DNA from: Lithodes maja
Taxonomy: Eukaryota; Arthropoda; Malacostraca; Decapoda; Lithodidae
Assembly: GCA_037953745.1 (NCBI GenBank)
Contig: JBAKBP010013099.1
Span: 1 to 64,000 of the forward strand
Length of the DNA stretch: 64,000 bases
Reading direction: 5' to 3'
The stretch's first letter is position 1. Each line of letters starts with the position of its first letter. Below are positions 12,201 through 21,954 of this stretch, piece by piece. The position numbers and the translations under genes were made by a program. The notes beneath the pieces were generated by a model. That model did not search any database. It was given only the letters and a program-made list of their open reading frames with translations, and was not told where the DNA came from.

Positions 12201-13702
12201 GCCTTCAGAGACACACCGATACTGTGAACCAATGACACCGGCTTAGCGGGAGTGTTACTAGGGCACTCACGTGAATAATGGCCTAGCTTCTGACATTTGT
12301 AACATTTCACATCCCCAATGGGCTTCTTCCCTTGTGCGGGCGAAGAAGGGGCCTGACCTTTAGTAAACGGGAGAGGCTTGTGTTTGTAGGTGTTATTAGG
12401 TGCAATGCATTTAGTGTGGTTATGTGTGTCATAGGATTTGTTATTATCGAAAACTCTGGTGGGTGGGGTATAGCGCCCCTTCTGCCCTGACTCAGCCCTC
12501 TGAGCGGCACCGCAACCACGAATCAATGATAATCTGAAGTCTGCCATCTTGGCAGCCTCCTCTACTGTCTTGGGACATTTTTCCTTAATGTTCAGCGTTA
12601 GATCGGTTCCAGTACATTGGTAAAACTGTTCCAGATAGAAAAGTTGCTTAATTTCCTCAGCCGACTCTGCGTGCTCGGACCGAAACCAGTTATTACATGC
12701 ATCTGTTAAGTCCCGTGCGTGCTCCATAAAACTGACATCGCTCTTCTTATTCACGCCACGGAACTTCAATCTATAAGTTTCGGGTTGCAGTTCGTAGGCC
12801 CGGAGCACAGCCTCCTTCACCAGTCCATACACTACACTCTCGTCCAGTGACAGTGCATCGTAGGCTTTCAACCCCTTACCCACTAGACGTGATGAAACTA
12901 ATGCTGCCCATTTAACCTCCGGCCAGTCATACTCACGACACTTCTTTTCGAAACGAGCAAAAAACTCAGTCACTGCTGTCTCATCAAATGCGGGTACTAA
13001 CTTAATTAAATGCGAAAGTGAGTCTGTAACCCGGTGCCCACCACCGATATGACGCCCCGTGGTCTCTACTCTAGACTTCTCGACATCCATTTCAGCCTGG
13101 TACCTGGTTGCATCCTGATTGGCTTGGATTCTAGCAACCTCTATGCGTTCTATACTAGCCTGTTGTATCTGAGTCTCCTGCAGCTTAAACTTAGCTAGTT
13201 CTAGCTGAAATAACATCTCAGGAGACAGGCCTGGGGGGGGAGAGCACAAAATGGGGGATCCACACCGAGACGTGTTTACGGGTAAGCCAGCTTGCCCTTG
13301 AGAACCCTCCTGCTGCATCGTGCTAAGACTCGCTGGCTGAGGGCCCAGCTCAGGGGTAGAGTGGAATGGAGGCTTGGAGGGAACCCCCCAAGACCCCACT
13401 CCACCCACCGCCCCATCGCCATCACCCAACAAACATGCCACCAAATTCTTCTTGGGCCAACTGTCAGGACAGTCCCGCCCCAAAACCGTGGCTAAACAGC
13501 GAAGACCGTAACAATCAATAGCCTGCAGGCGCTGTTCGGTCCAAGGTGTCTGCAAAAATGCCCGGGCATCCCTCTCTCCACTTATAACACTCCCCTCCCC
13601 AAACATCTGTTGTACTTGCTGGTTACTAGGCTGTACCGTGTTATCCTCCCCCGTAAATGATGAGTCATTAGACATAGTGCTGGTTATACAATTGCTGTTC
13701 AT
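9191..13702 (-). CDS. Gag-protease-integrase-RT polyprotein, copia-like order
   Basis: This is a single open frame of 1503 codons. Gag occupies about residues 1-500, with a Gln/Glu-rich probable coiled coil near 165-215, a capsid-like region at 230-400 and a CCHC zinc knuckle (CYKCQKLGHYSREC, about 467-480). An aspartic protease motif DTGAS lies near 554. Integrase follows: HHCC finger about 842-882 (ending CATCQ), core acidic residues in VVVDLVG, SDQGSNF and PESQGVLER, and a GPY/F-type module (KFIGPYVV) near 1145. RT comes after integrase, with FCIDFRRLNG and the catalytic YLDD near 1429-1432. Conventional gypsy elements place integrase last; this order matches Ty1/copia and, within Ty3/gypsy, the Gmr1-like group. 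The ATG at 13702 is the first in frame after the leader. The frame runs out at a C9 run and pol continues at 9213. Confidence 0.93.
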   Translation of the reverse strand: MNSNCITSTMSNDSSFTGEDNTVQPSNQQVQQMFGEGSVISGERDARAFLQTPWTEQRLQAIDCYGLRCLATVLGRDCPDSWPKKNLVACLLGDGDGAVGGVGSWGVPSKPPFHSTPELGPQPASLSTMQQEGSQGQAGLPVNTSRCGSPILCSPPPGLSPEMLFQLELAKFKLQETQIQQASIERIEVARIQANQDATRYQAEMDVEKSRVETTGRHIGGGHRVTDSLSHLIKLVPAFDETAVTEFFARFEKKCREYDWPEVKWAALVSSRLVGKGLKAYDALSLDESVVYGLVKEAVLRAYELQPETYRLKFRGVNKKSDVSFMEHARDLTDACNNWFRSEHAESAEEIKQLFYLEQFYQCTGTDLTLNIKEKCPKTVEEAAKMADFRLSLIRGCGAAQRAESGQKGRYTPPTRVFDNNKSYDTHNHTKCIAPNNTYKHKPLPFTKGQAPSSPAQGKKPIGDVKCYKCQKLGHYSRECPSNTPAKPVSLVHSIGVSLKAAATARGRLSAAEAHAVKKRTEGSTPVRDTFCNHRGHGFVSWGSELRRVDLLRDTGASQTLLRNFTGKPINAARVVVVQGINATRSYPLVRLELRVGEVCRELDVGIVECLPVEGVDLLLGNDFAVPTSGTPPLVVAERAADVDGENREWVGRCQQDEMACVVTRSRSAAPAQPSTQPRGQWRKDQEKVAKGRKRDIDSAALLGDSVLGPIINTGVDSGPDMVCNKAELGKTSREARAVARATKAVEPTSRGNVLLQNHLDALTPRDISEQQLQDASLARYSNGAIELEEDGDAKPGDFFRLNRILYRRFLDPKSKWEGGARVVDQVVVPNKYRESLLCLAHDVPVAGHLGVTKTLAALGRFFWWPGVKADVCAWVAGCATCQTTGKPNQTIPKAPLFPIPVTGPPFSKVVVDLVGPFPPTSSGNKFLLTIMDVATRYPDAYPMRNGSAKAVVKNLLLFCSRYGFPREVQSDQGSNFTSKLFKQTLQLHGICSVVSSAYHPESQGVLERWHSTLKSMLRCYCAEHDTDWDLGLPYVLFAAREVPGESLGFSPNQLVFGHNVRGPLSMVKEIWEGEEKPGSVLKYILESRERLIGCMAAAGNNLVNAQAVMKHQYDAKVKLREFSVGQEVMLLLPLPGHPLSAKFIGPYVVAKKLSDLDYLVATPDRRKKHQLCHVNLMKEYVRRPSEPLTVPVLACSGQGGEGGGDSHAAEEDSWDCVISAEQWAGNTEQEARQAVSHLPEHQGAAVLGLFRSYPSVFAEHPGLTTQVTHDVDVGDNVPFKSVPYRVPPVKLPALREELKYMVERGMITEGYVKWTSPVTLQPKPDGKVRFCIDFRRLNGLTTTNPYPLPRVDDSMDKIGNAKYLTKIDLVKGYWQVPLSDRAKQVCGFVVDGKTYQCNVMPYGLKNAPATFQNLMNDICDEIPNCTVYLDDVIVYDDNFENHLRNLETLFGKLHDAGLVVNLRKCEFVKATVQYLGFVVGLGRVCPPPEQDTGYQYVSQAHH

Positions 13703-13945
13703 AAAAAAAAAGAAGTGCTTATTACTAATTGCAGTCTCGACTCACAAAATGTTAAAGATGCTTGAATGACTCTACTCTAGACACCCCCAACGAAACAATC
13801 TGCAAGTCCACCAATACAATAATGACACAATAAAAATTCCTCCAATATGCAAGAAAATTCTAGCCAGCTCTACTAGGTAGCATAGAATAGTTCTCCAAAA
13901 AACATGTGATAGGATACTACTGAATCTTGTGCAAGGTCGCCATTT
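13703..13945 (-). promoter_or_regulatory. Leader with primer binding site of gypsy-type element
   Basis: Reading the minus strand from the 5' LTR terminus CCGTAACA, the next bases are AAATGGCGACCTTGCACAAG. TGGCGACC matches the start of a tRNA-Arg-type primer site (compare TGGCGACCGTGA in the LARD-like element of this window). The rest of this short leader has no start codon used and is A-rich just before the Gag ATG. Confidence 0.6.
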
Positions 13946-15731
13946 TGTTACGGCTGGATCGGCAATACATATTCGGGATTCTTGATCGTAGGACAGAAAT
14001 GGCTTATGTGACAACGACACGCTCGATTCCAGTCCCAAATACTATATGCTCCAGACAACAAAAGCACCAACGCCCTACAGAGTTATCGTCTATGGTAACG
14101 AGGTACCTTAACTCGGCGAAAGTGTACAACAGGGGTAGGCTATGAGGCTAAACTCCCTCAGACATTTATAGGTTACGTTATAACTAAAGAAATGCAATAC
14201 TCAAGAAACTACGTTAATATTAAGCCTCTACTAATGTAGAATAGAAGCAGGCTAAAGGTATGACAGTGAAATGCTAAATGACAAATGTACACGCCTACTT
14301 GAAAGCGCGTGCACTAGAATAACTGTCCCCTACTAACATGCACTAGCATGTAGCATACAAGATGTTCATGATCCAGTAGATACCTAATAATACACATGGA
14401 AGGAACATAAATAGTAGTCACTTATTATAAGAATGAATCTATACTTGGAATAACTAAAAGGTTGCAGGCAACAGTACTGCGCCGGTAGCCTACTACCGCA
14501 TAGGCTACTTCGCTTCTCTCACTCTGTCTCCCCTCTGAGTCCGTATGCGCCCTACGCAACAGAACTCCGGACACAGCAGCAAAACGACAGTGCAGTTAAT
14601 TGATACATGAAAGTATTAATAGTGTTGTCTTGTGTGTGAGTAATGTGTTTTGTAAAGTGTTACATACATAAACTTAAAGAGAGCTGCAATGCATAGTAAA
14701 ATAAAGATATAACCCACTCATCATCCCCATGTGTTCTAGCTAGCAGGCCAAGTCACAGGAACAACGAGTCCCAGCACCGAAAGCGAGAACCCAGGAAAAG
14801 ACTGTAGAGAACACAAGGACAGATAAATTACGTTACTCTACTATACCGGCACTACGAGCGAGCTGTAGTCTCTGGTACTGCACTCGCTCCTGGCTCGGTA
14901 GGCAAATCAAGGCTAAGTCCTCGCCCCTCTACAGACAACTCCTGGGCATGGTCGGGCTCTTACACATGGCACTAGTCTAGTCACAAATTGGATGATGAGC
15001 TGGGCATATAACTCGTGAACATGTAGAACGTTCACCAACTATCCTCATCAAGAAGATCGCTGTTCACATTAACCCCTTAAATCTAATACATGTAAATATA
15101 TGCTTGTCCTAAGAGTAATACGAGAGGTGAGTGCTGAAACTCCTTTAGGACCTCAAGGGAAGGGTATGCATTTAAATAGAGAGAAGAATGAAATGAGAGT
15201 AATGTCGTCAGAGAGAAAGAGTGCAACCGTGAGAAATTGGGAGAGAGGGCCAGGGATGTTAGAATCTCAAAGGTTCTAGGCAACCTGATCATGGAACACA
15301 CAGCGAGCCTCCATGCAATGTGCAGTACGACAACATGGGCAGCCAGGCAGCATATGCAGGCGGCAATGTACTACCAACCCTGTCGCACCTAGCTATAAGC
15401 GCAGGGCTGCCAACCGGTCCATACGTCTGGCAACCATTGCTACCCTCTCGCTCTGAAGTCTAACTCACTCTCTCTCTCTGAATTCCCACTGTCTTATCTA
15501 TCAACTTCTCTATCGATACTACATATTAAATGGAAGGTCTCGACATGGCTTAAAACAAAACCCACCACTGGTTAGCAAATGACGAGACCTTTGCAGAGAT
15601 ACAAAGAACATAGTTATACGTTGTCACACTCAATATAAGCAGCCAGCATGGTACAGCGCGGTACCGTGGTGGTACAGTGGAGTACCAAGGAGTACAATCA
15701 GGTTACGTTGCCACGCACTGGGTGCGTCACA
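13946..15731 (-). repeat. 5' LTR of gypsy-type element
   Basis: This 1786-bp LTR is nearly identical to 6516-8319, with TGTTACGG and GTCACA ends on the plus strand. It should carry the promoter for the minus-strand gag-pol. Small frames shared by both LTRs on either strand are not supported as genes. Confidence 0.92.
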
Positions 15732-15739
15732 ATACATAG

Positions 15740-16495
15740 TTCAGCCACGTTCAATTGGTAGGCAACGTGATATGCTATTTTCTGCTGAGGTCGCAAATTA
15801 CATTGAGGCCTTTCATATCTGGTAGACTGTGATGAATGTAAAGTCACCATTTAAAGGATGTGGACTTGACACAAATGTATATGCTTATCCTTTGACTAAT
15901 GATCAAAATAATACTTGCTACAAATGTTTGAATATTTTCTATAATTGGCTTGAATTATGGGATAGTGTTAAAGATGCGAGTGGGGAGCTGACAAGGGAAA
16001 CATTCACTGCCTTGAAATATACCACACATGCCATAATTGAGCTGACAAACTATTGTATAAATGAACTAAATATGGACTATATATAAACAGGATTTTTTTT
16101 AAACAGATCACCTTGAAGCTAGATTTGGACAATATCGCCAGCTTGCAGGAAGTCAATATAATATATCAATTAGACAAGTCTTTGAATGTGAACAACAAAA
16201 CTCAGAATGATATCCGTACTGAAGATGAATTTGTCATTTCATAACCAAAATTGTAATCAAAGATATTTAATGAAACAAACTGGGAGGAAATGGAAACCTC
16301 AAATCGGTTAGACTTTCACAACATAGTTTTAGATGTCTCTAATAATGATGTTGAACAATGCACTGACATACTTCCAGTTATTACATACTTAGCAGGTTAC
16401 TGTTGCTATTCAGTATCCAAACAAACGAAATGTAGTTCTTGCAAAATGTTAGTTAGTTTGTGTAGGCCTACAGAGACCGACACTGAAATATCTGA
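15740..16495 (+). pseudogene. P-element / THAP9-like transposase remnant
   Basis: Several short frames together resemble the C-terminal half of P-element-like (THAP9-type) transposases. They include MLFSAEVANYIEAFHIW near 15769, a block KGCGLDTNVYAYPLTNDQNN then ETFTALKYTTHAIIEL (15829-16086), DHLEARFGQYRQLAG near 16109-16155 and LPVITYLAGYCCYSV with paired Cys in KCSSCKML (16370-16450). Stops and frameshifts separate the blocks, so the gene is dead. The N-terminal THAP domain and the 5' portion are absent because the left side is cut by the gypsy-type LTR at 15731. Confidence 0.7.
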
Positions 16496-16925
16496 TCATC
16501 ATGATTATATCCACGGAATAAGTAGAGGATCCTTAACCCTCTCCGACATATAACATAACAACCATTATCATGATTATATCCACGGAATAAGTAGAGGATC
16601 CTTAACCCTCTCCGACATATGACATAACAACCATTATCATGATTATATCCACGGAATAAGTAGAGGATCCTTAACCCTCTCCGACATATGACATAACAAC
16701 CATTATCATGATTATATCCACGGAATAAGTAGAGGATCCTTAACCCTCTCCGACATATGACATAACAACCATTATCATAATTATATCCACGGAATAAGTA
16801 GAGGATCCTTAACCCCTCTCCGACATATGACATAACAACAACCATTATCATGATTATATCCACGGAATAAGTAGAGGATCCTTAACCCCTCTCCGACATA
16901 TGACATAACAACAACCATTATCATG
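16496..16925. repeat. 69-bp minisatellite containing a MITE terminus
   Basis: Six copies of a 69-bp unit (landmark ATATCCACGG at 16507, 16576, 16645, 16714, 16783, then 16856) run head to tail; the later copies have small insertions. The unit includes TTAACCCTCTCCGACATATG, the same sequence that begins the TTAA MITE at 24140. The period is a multiple of three, so the array stays open as a 23-residue repeat; I do not call that frame a gene. Confidence 0.9.
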
Positions 16926-16927
16926 TA

Positions 16928-17565
16928 TAATTATATCATCATTACAAAATTCACCCAACACCCAGTTTTAACTAATCCCCAGTCCGATTTTACACCATTT
17001 ATACTAACTCTCTGCTTCCTACCAATCAGCCATGACTTAATCCACTTGAGTAGCATCCCCCCAATACCATGTCCTTCTATCTTCCTTAACAGCCTTTCAT
17101 GTGGAACTTTATCAAAGGCCTTACTGAAGTCTAAGTAAACTATATTATATGACTTGTCGTTATCTACCACTTCATAAACCTCGGAGAAAAAACTGAGTAA
17201 ATTTGTTAGGCAGGATCGTCCTGGAGTGAATCCATGTTGAGAGGGTTTTATTAACTTGAAAATGTCTAAGTGATTTCTAATTTTCCTGGCAACAATTGAT
17301 TCTAGCAATTTCCCTATAATTGATGTGAGACTAATAGGACGGTAATTTGATGCTATGGACTTATCACCTTTTAAATATCGGAATTATATATTTGCAAGCT
17401 TCCATGAATCAGGAACTAAGCCTAAAGCTAGTGGATTATTAAATAGGTGAGTTAATGGGTAACTTAATTTGTCCTTGCATTCTTTTAATACCCTAGCATA
17501 CACCTCATCTGGACCTGGAGATTTCAGTATAACAAAAGTATCAGTATTAATATAAAAAATATCCT
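16928..17565 (-). pseudogene. CR1-type LINE RT fragment
   Basis: The minus-strand translation contains SNYRPISLTSIIGKLLES, then QHGFTPGRSCLTNLLSFF, YLDFSKAFDKVPHERLLRK and SWLIGRKQRVSINGVKS, matching the first half of a CR1 reverse transcriptase. Upstream SPGPDEVYARVLK and a frame break near 17385 are also recognisable. The copy ends before the catalytic FADD box, where it meets the minisatellite. It is closely related to the longer CR1 copy at 18893-22191. Confidence 0.85.
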
Positions 17566-17753
17566 AGTAGCTTACCATATATTATTAGTAAGCACAACAA
17601 ATAAATACTAATGCAGACATTGAATATTAATGATAGATACATGTACAATTTATAAGTCAAAACACTATACAAAATAATATTATTATTGTCACAAACAAAT
17701 AATAATAACAATATAAAGTTGTAAGGACTTAGACCACGCTGTACAAGTTATAA
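17566..17753. other. AT-rich spacer
   Basis: No gene or element recognised in this short AT-rich stretch. Confidence 0.4.
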
Positions 17754-17817
17754 AAAGACCTCCGTCTACGTATTGTGAAAAACCTGTTATCCTCCGGCAA
17801 ATTGTGGGGTTGAGTGA
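17754..17817. repeat. 63-bp direct repeat, left copy
   Basis: AAAGACCTCCGTCTACGTAT and the following bases to GGGGTTGAGTG recur at 18784-18847. The two copies bracket the restriction-like-endonuclease fragment. They could be remnants of one sequence interrupted by that fragment, or ends of a shared element. Confidence 0.7.
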
Positions 17818-17996
17818 GTGAAGGGGGGGACAGTGAATGAAGGAGGATACATGTTTTTCATAATACGTGTTGCTAGCCCCAAACGCGCGAGCAACTGTGG
17901 CTTTCAACCATCCGACACATCTCCTTTTATTTATGTGCATCACACATGTTAAATACAAATAAAGTTTATGTTTTGTTTTACCCTACTGTGGAAAGA

Positions 17997-18741
17997 CTAC
18001 GGATACACCACTCCTGCCCGGGCCTCACACAGTGGCATGACCCAGTCCAGTCGAACTGAGCTCATGACGCTGGTGGCATTGCCCCGGAGGATAGCCACCC
18101 CTAGTCTTTGCTTGAGCCAGAGGGTTTCCCAGGGTTCTCCTGAAACTTCTCTGATTTTACGGCCTATTTCATTCACCATCTTAAGGGTGGTAGGGCCGAA
18201 GACTCCTGAAGTTTCGAATGCCAGGGGCTCGAACTGATGATTTCTGGCGATGGCTTGATATTTTTCTCGCTTTTTATTTTCTGCTATCCGGGCGGCTTCA
18301 CCTGCTTCGTCGGCATTTCTGGCGATGTTGGTTGTGGAGAAAGTGTCAACACATGTGGCATCCCACACGAGGCACCGACCATTCTTGTAAGGGAAAGTGG
18401 TCATCCCATCTGGCCGTTTGCCGTCTTCTCTGTGAAGTCCATGTGGTTCGAGGATTGATGCACGGTTAGCACTCTGCAGGGCCCGTTTTATGACATCATT
18501 TAGTGCAGAGTGTCTTGGCAGGCGGCCTGCGTTGTAATTACATGACAAGGCATGGTGACCTTGAGCATCCATCCCCCACCACACTTACAAGTGTGTGGGT
18601 GACAAACTGCCGCACCCACTCTGAGCGCGATGGCAACCTGGAGCGCTTCAGCATCCACGTGAGTTCCAAGAGGTGGGATGGGGATGGCGTGTCCATACAA
18701 GGCAGATCCCTGTCACACCCAACCCCAATTACAAGGCCCAA
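17997..18741 (-). pseudogene. C-terminal restriction-like endonuclease region of a retroelement
   Basis: A 195-codon frame (17997-18584), with its upstream part in a shifted frame to 18741, reads a Cys/His cluster (HPHTCKCGG then HHALSC), an RHSALNDVIKRAL block, then DGKRPDGMTTFPY and LVWDATCVDT. A CCHC-like knuckle, an R-H-x-x-L-N block and a PD...D signature in this order are the layout of the C-terminal end of non-LTR elements with a restriction-like endonuclease (R2/NeSL type). The RT that should precede it is absent. The frameshift near 18584 shows it is broken. Exact family is uncertain. Confidence 0.55.
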
Positions 18742-18783
18742 TTATAGACCCATCTCACTAATACCTTTTTTTTTTTTTTTTTT

Positions 18784-18847
18784 AAAGACCTCCGTCTACG
18801 TATTGTGAAAAACCTGTTATCCTCCGGCAAATTGTGGGGTTGAGTGC
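18784..18847. repeat. 63-bp direct repeat, right copy
   Basis: Near-identical to 17754-17817. It is preceded by a run of T (about 18767-18783), which may be the tail of an inserted element. Confidence 0.7.
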
Positions 18848-18892
18848 TGACCTTGTGGGGTTGAGTACTGACCCCACCAAAACGGTCAGAGA

Positions 18893-20164
18893 TTAACACA
18901 AGATTACGGGGTCTGCTGAGCGCCGACTGGCCCACACCTGGCAGATGCACACCCAACCCATCTCGTCCATATGCCTATCTAATTTTATCTTAAAGCTCCC
19001 TATCGTTCTTGATCCCACTATATCACTTGGTAGCCTATTCCACCCATCTACAACTCTGTTACCAAACCCATATTTGCCTATATCTTTTCTGAAACGAAAT
19101 TTATCTATTTTGAAACCATTTGTACGAGTTATTTCGCTATCACTGAGCTTTAGTACATTTTTCTTGTCTCCTTTATTAATTCCACTAACCCACTTGAATA
19201 CCTCTATCATGTCACCTCTAACTCTGCGTCTCTCTAACGAATGTAAGCCTAATTTCTTCAACCTTTCTTCATACGGAAGATTTCTAATATTATGGATCAT
19301 TTTTGTCATTCTACGTTGTACTCTCTCCAATGAATCTATGTCCATTCTGTAATAAGGACACCAAAATTGAACAGCATAATCCATATGGGGTCTCACTAAT
19401 GACAAGTAAAGTTTTAAGATAACATCAGCAGTTCTGTTACTCACACTCCTAGATATGAACCCGAGAATCCTGTTTGCCTTGTTACGAACGCTTATACATT
19501 GTTTTCTAGGCTTCAAATCATTGCTAACAAACACACCTAGATCTTTCTCACAGTCTGAGTTTTCTAATTCCATATTAGCTAGTTTATATTTAAAATTTGT
19601 ATGCATCTTCCCTATCTTTAATACCTTGCATTTGTCAATGTTAAACTTCATCTGCCATTTTACTGACCATTCGTGTAAGGTATCTAGATCCCTTTGCAGA
19701 CACTCTATATCTCTAACTGAATCAATTTTTCTCCCCATTTTGGTATCGTCTGCAAATTTACTTATCCTACTAGTTATACCTAAATCAAGGTAATTTATGT
19801 ATATAATAAACAACAGAGGACCTAATACAGATCCCTGGGGGACACCACTCTTGACTGATCCCCATTCTGACTTAGTACCATTTATGCTGACTCTCTGCTT
19901 CCTACCAATTAGCCATGACCTAATCCATCCTAACAACGCCCCACCTATTCCATGTGCCTCAACCTTTCTCATCAATCTCTCATGAGGGACTCTGTCGAAA
20001 GCTTTACTGAAATCTAAATATATAATATTATATGACTTGTCATTATCTACTGCTTCATATACCTCTGAGAAAAAACTAAGCAAATTAGTAAGGCAAGAAC
20101 GTCCCTGAGTGAATCCGTGCTGAGAAGAATTTATTAAGTTAAATGTTTCTAAGTGGTTTTTCAT
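18893..20164 (-). pseudogene. CR1 LINE reverse transcriptase, 3' part of ORF2
   Basis: This 423-codon open stretch holds the central and C-terminal parts of CR1 ORF2: QHGFTQGRSCLTNLLSFF, YLDFSKAFDRVPHERLM, SGVPQGSVLGPLLFIIYIN, catalytic KFADDTKM, then the CR1-typical tail with RVQRRMTKMIHNIRNLPYEE and NRVVDGWNRLPSDIVGSRT, close to HMDEMGW. It copies element RNA at a nicked target. The frame is open here but the upstream part of ORF2 is broken. The ending after DEMGW supplies the key for recognising the many CR1 tails at 45-47 kb and 58 kb. Confidence 0.9.
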
Positions 20165-21937
20165 TTTCCTAGCAATAATTGACTAGTAGCTTTCCTATGA
20201 TTGAAGTGAGACTAATGGGACGGTAATTGGATGCCATTGATTTATCACCTTTTTTGAAAATCGGAACTACATTTGCAAGCTTCCAAGCTTCTGGAACTAT
20301 ACCTGTTTCTAATGAATTGTTAAAAAGAAATGTTAATGGGTAACTTAACTCATCTCTGCATTATTTTAATACTCTAGCATATACCTCATCGGGACCAGGC
20401 GATTTCTGAGGTTTCAGTCTGTCAATTTCCTTAAGCACATCATTTCTACTTATAGTAACCGTACTTAACCTATTTTCTATACTATTGATATATACCTTAC
20501 GGACTTCTGGATCTGTGCCAAATTTTCATAAGTGAAAACGGATAGAAACTGACTATTTAATGTACTGCACATTTCTAAATCATTTTCTGTCATTTCTCCT
20601 ATCAAAGTTTTAAGGGGGCCTATTTTATCTCTAACTTTAGATTTATATAGCTGGTAAAAAGCCTTAGGGTTATTTTTTGAGTCATTGGCTACCCTGATTT
20701 CATAATTTCTTTTGTCTGTCCTTATACCTGGTTTAACCTCTCTTGATAGATTCTGATAGTAAGCAAGTAGGTGAATTTCGCCTTTCTTAATTTTTCTATA
20801 TATTCCTCTCTTTTTTCCTAGAAGGTCTAATAGTCTATTATTTATCCATTTGGGTTGGTTCTGTGTTGATCTAAATTTTCTTTTGGGGATATATTTATTT
20901 TGCACATTGTGGAGTGAAGAAATAAAATGATTATATGTAGCTGTCAAATTATCCTGAGTTAAGACAGGTATCTGAGAGAGAGTATGTTCATTAGCGCACC
21001 TGGGTCCACTTAATAGTTTAACCATAGGATCGACTCTTAAGGCTCTTCTTAATCCACCATAATTGGCTTTTCTGAAATCTGGGATAAGTGTCGTATTCTC
21101 TTTAGCCTTTCCTGTCCATTGTATGTTAAAATAAATTGATTTATTATCACTATTTCCCAGTTGGTCTCCTATCTCTACATTATTTATAATTTGTTCATTA
21201 TTACTGAGAACTAAATCGAGGATATTATTACCTCTAGTAGGCGAGTCTATGAATTGAAACAAAAAACTATCCTGTACCGCCTCAATAAACTCTTTTGAAT
21301 CTGAGTCGCCGATTTGATGCTGCCAATCAATATTCGGAAAATTAAAAATCCCCCATAATACACACATTGCTAAACCTTGATGCTATTTTCACTTCCTGCC
21401 ATAAAGCTGTACCTTAGTTTCTACTCATATTTGGTGGTCTATAAATAACTCCAATAATTATGGTCTCACTACCTTCGCTAACCTCTACCCAAACACTTTC
21501 GTTATCAGTATTTAGTCTAATACCTGATTTAATACAGCTTTTTAAAGAACTCCTGACAAACACTGCTATTCCGCCGCCCCTCCTCGCGTTTAAACAAACT
21601 ATATCCTGGTATATGGAATTCTGCTAAAAAAAATACTTGATTCTGTATTAATCCATGTTTCAGTCAATGCTATAATGTCTCTATTTTCGTTGCTAACAAG
21701 TGCTCTAAGTTCATCCATTTTGTTACATAAACTCCTACAGTTTGTATAATATAATCGCAATGAATTTATTTTACTGGTATCGGATTTACCTTTATTTCTA
21801 ACTGAATTCCCATCTTCTGTTACACCTTCAATATTTCTACTAGCAGTACAATTAAAATCCTGTGACTGATATTTTCTATTCCTATCTGATGTACCAGTAC
21901 GGCAATTTACCCTATCTAGACAATTATTCTTACTCAT
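20165..21937 (-). pseudogene. CR1 LINE endonuclease and RT N-terminus, broken
   Basis: This is the upstream portion of the same ORF2, split by stops and frameshifts. The start is recognisable at 21599-21937 with YYTNCRSLCNKMDELRALVS and IIALTETWIN (apurinic endonuclease-like N-terminus). RGGGIAVFVR and IIIGVIYRPP follow in 21380-21600. FNFPNIDW and SPTRGNNILDLVLSN lie within 20477-21367; there the first is preceded by WGI where GD is expected. SPGPDEVYARVLK and NYRPISLTS are near 20190-20410. At least three frame breaks separate these blocks, so this copy cannot encode a working protein. Confidence 0.88.
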
Positions 21938-21954
21938 ATTCTCAGGCTTTATTT

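Larger units (their letters stand above)
6516..15731 (-). mobile_element. Ty3/gypsy-type LTR element, Gag-PR-IN-RT-RH order
   Basis: The element has two LTRs of about 1.8 kb in direct orientation, both starting TGTTACGGCTGG and ending GCGTCACA on the plus strand, around a minus-strand gag-pol. The LTRs differ by few substitutions plus an 18-bp segment present only on the left (about 8012-8030), so the insertion appears young. Integrase lies between protease and reverse transcriptase, the Ty1/copia order, although the RT and integrase read as Ty3/gypsy type. No target duplication is visible: the left flank ends GCTAT and the right flank begins ATACA. Confidence 0.92.

Noticed and set aside
11676..12227. 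183-codon plus-strand ORF
   Set aside because: Antisense shadow of the gypsy-type polyprotein.
16468..16863. 131-codon minus-strand ORF
   Set aside because: It is a 23-residue repeat produced by the 69-bp minisatellite.
18735..18768. RT-like NYRPISL on the plus strand before the T-run
   Set aside because: Only about ten codons match and no other RT block adjoins; it could be a tiny CR1 scrap or chance.
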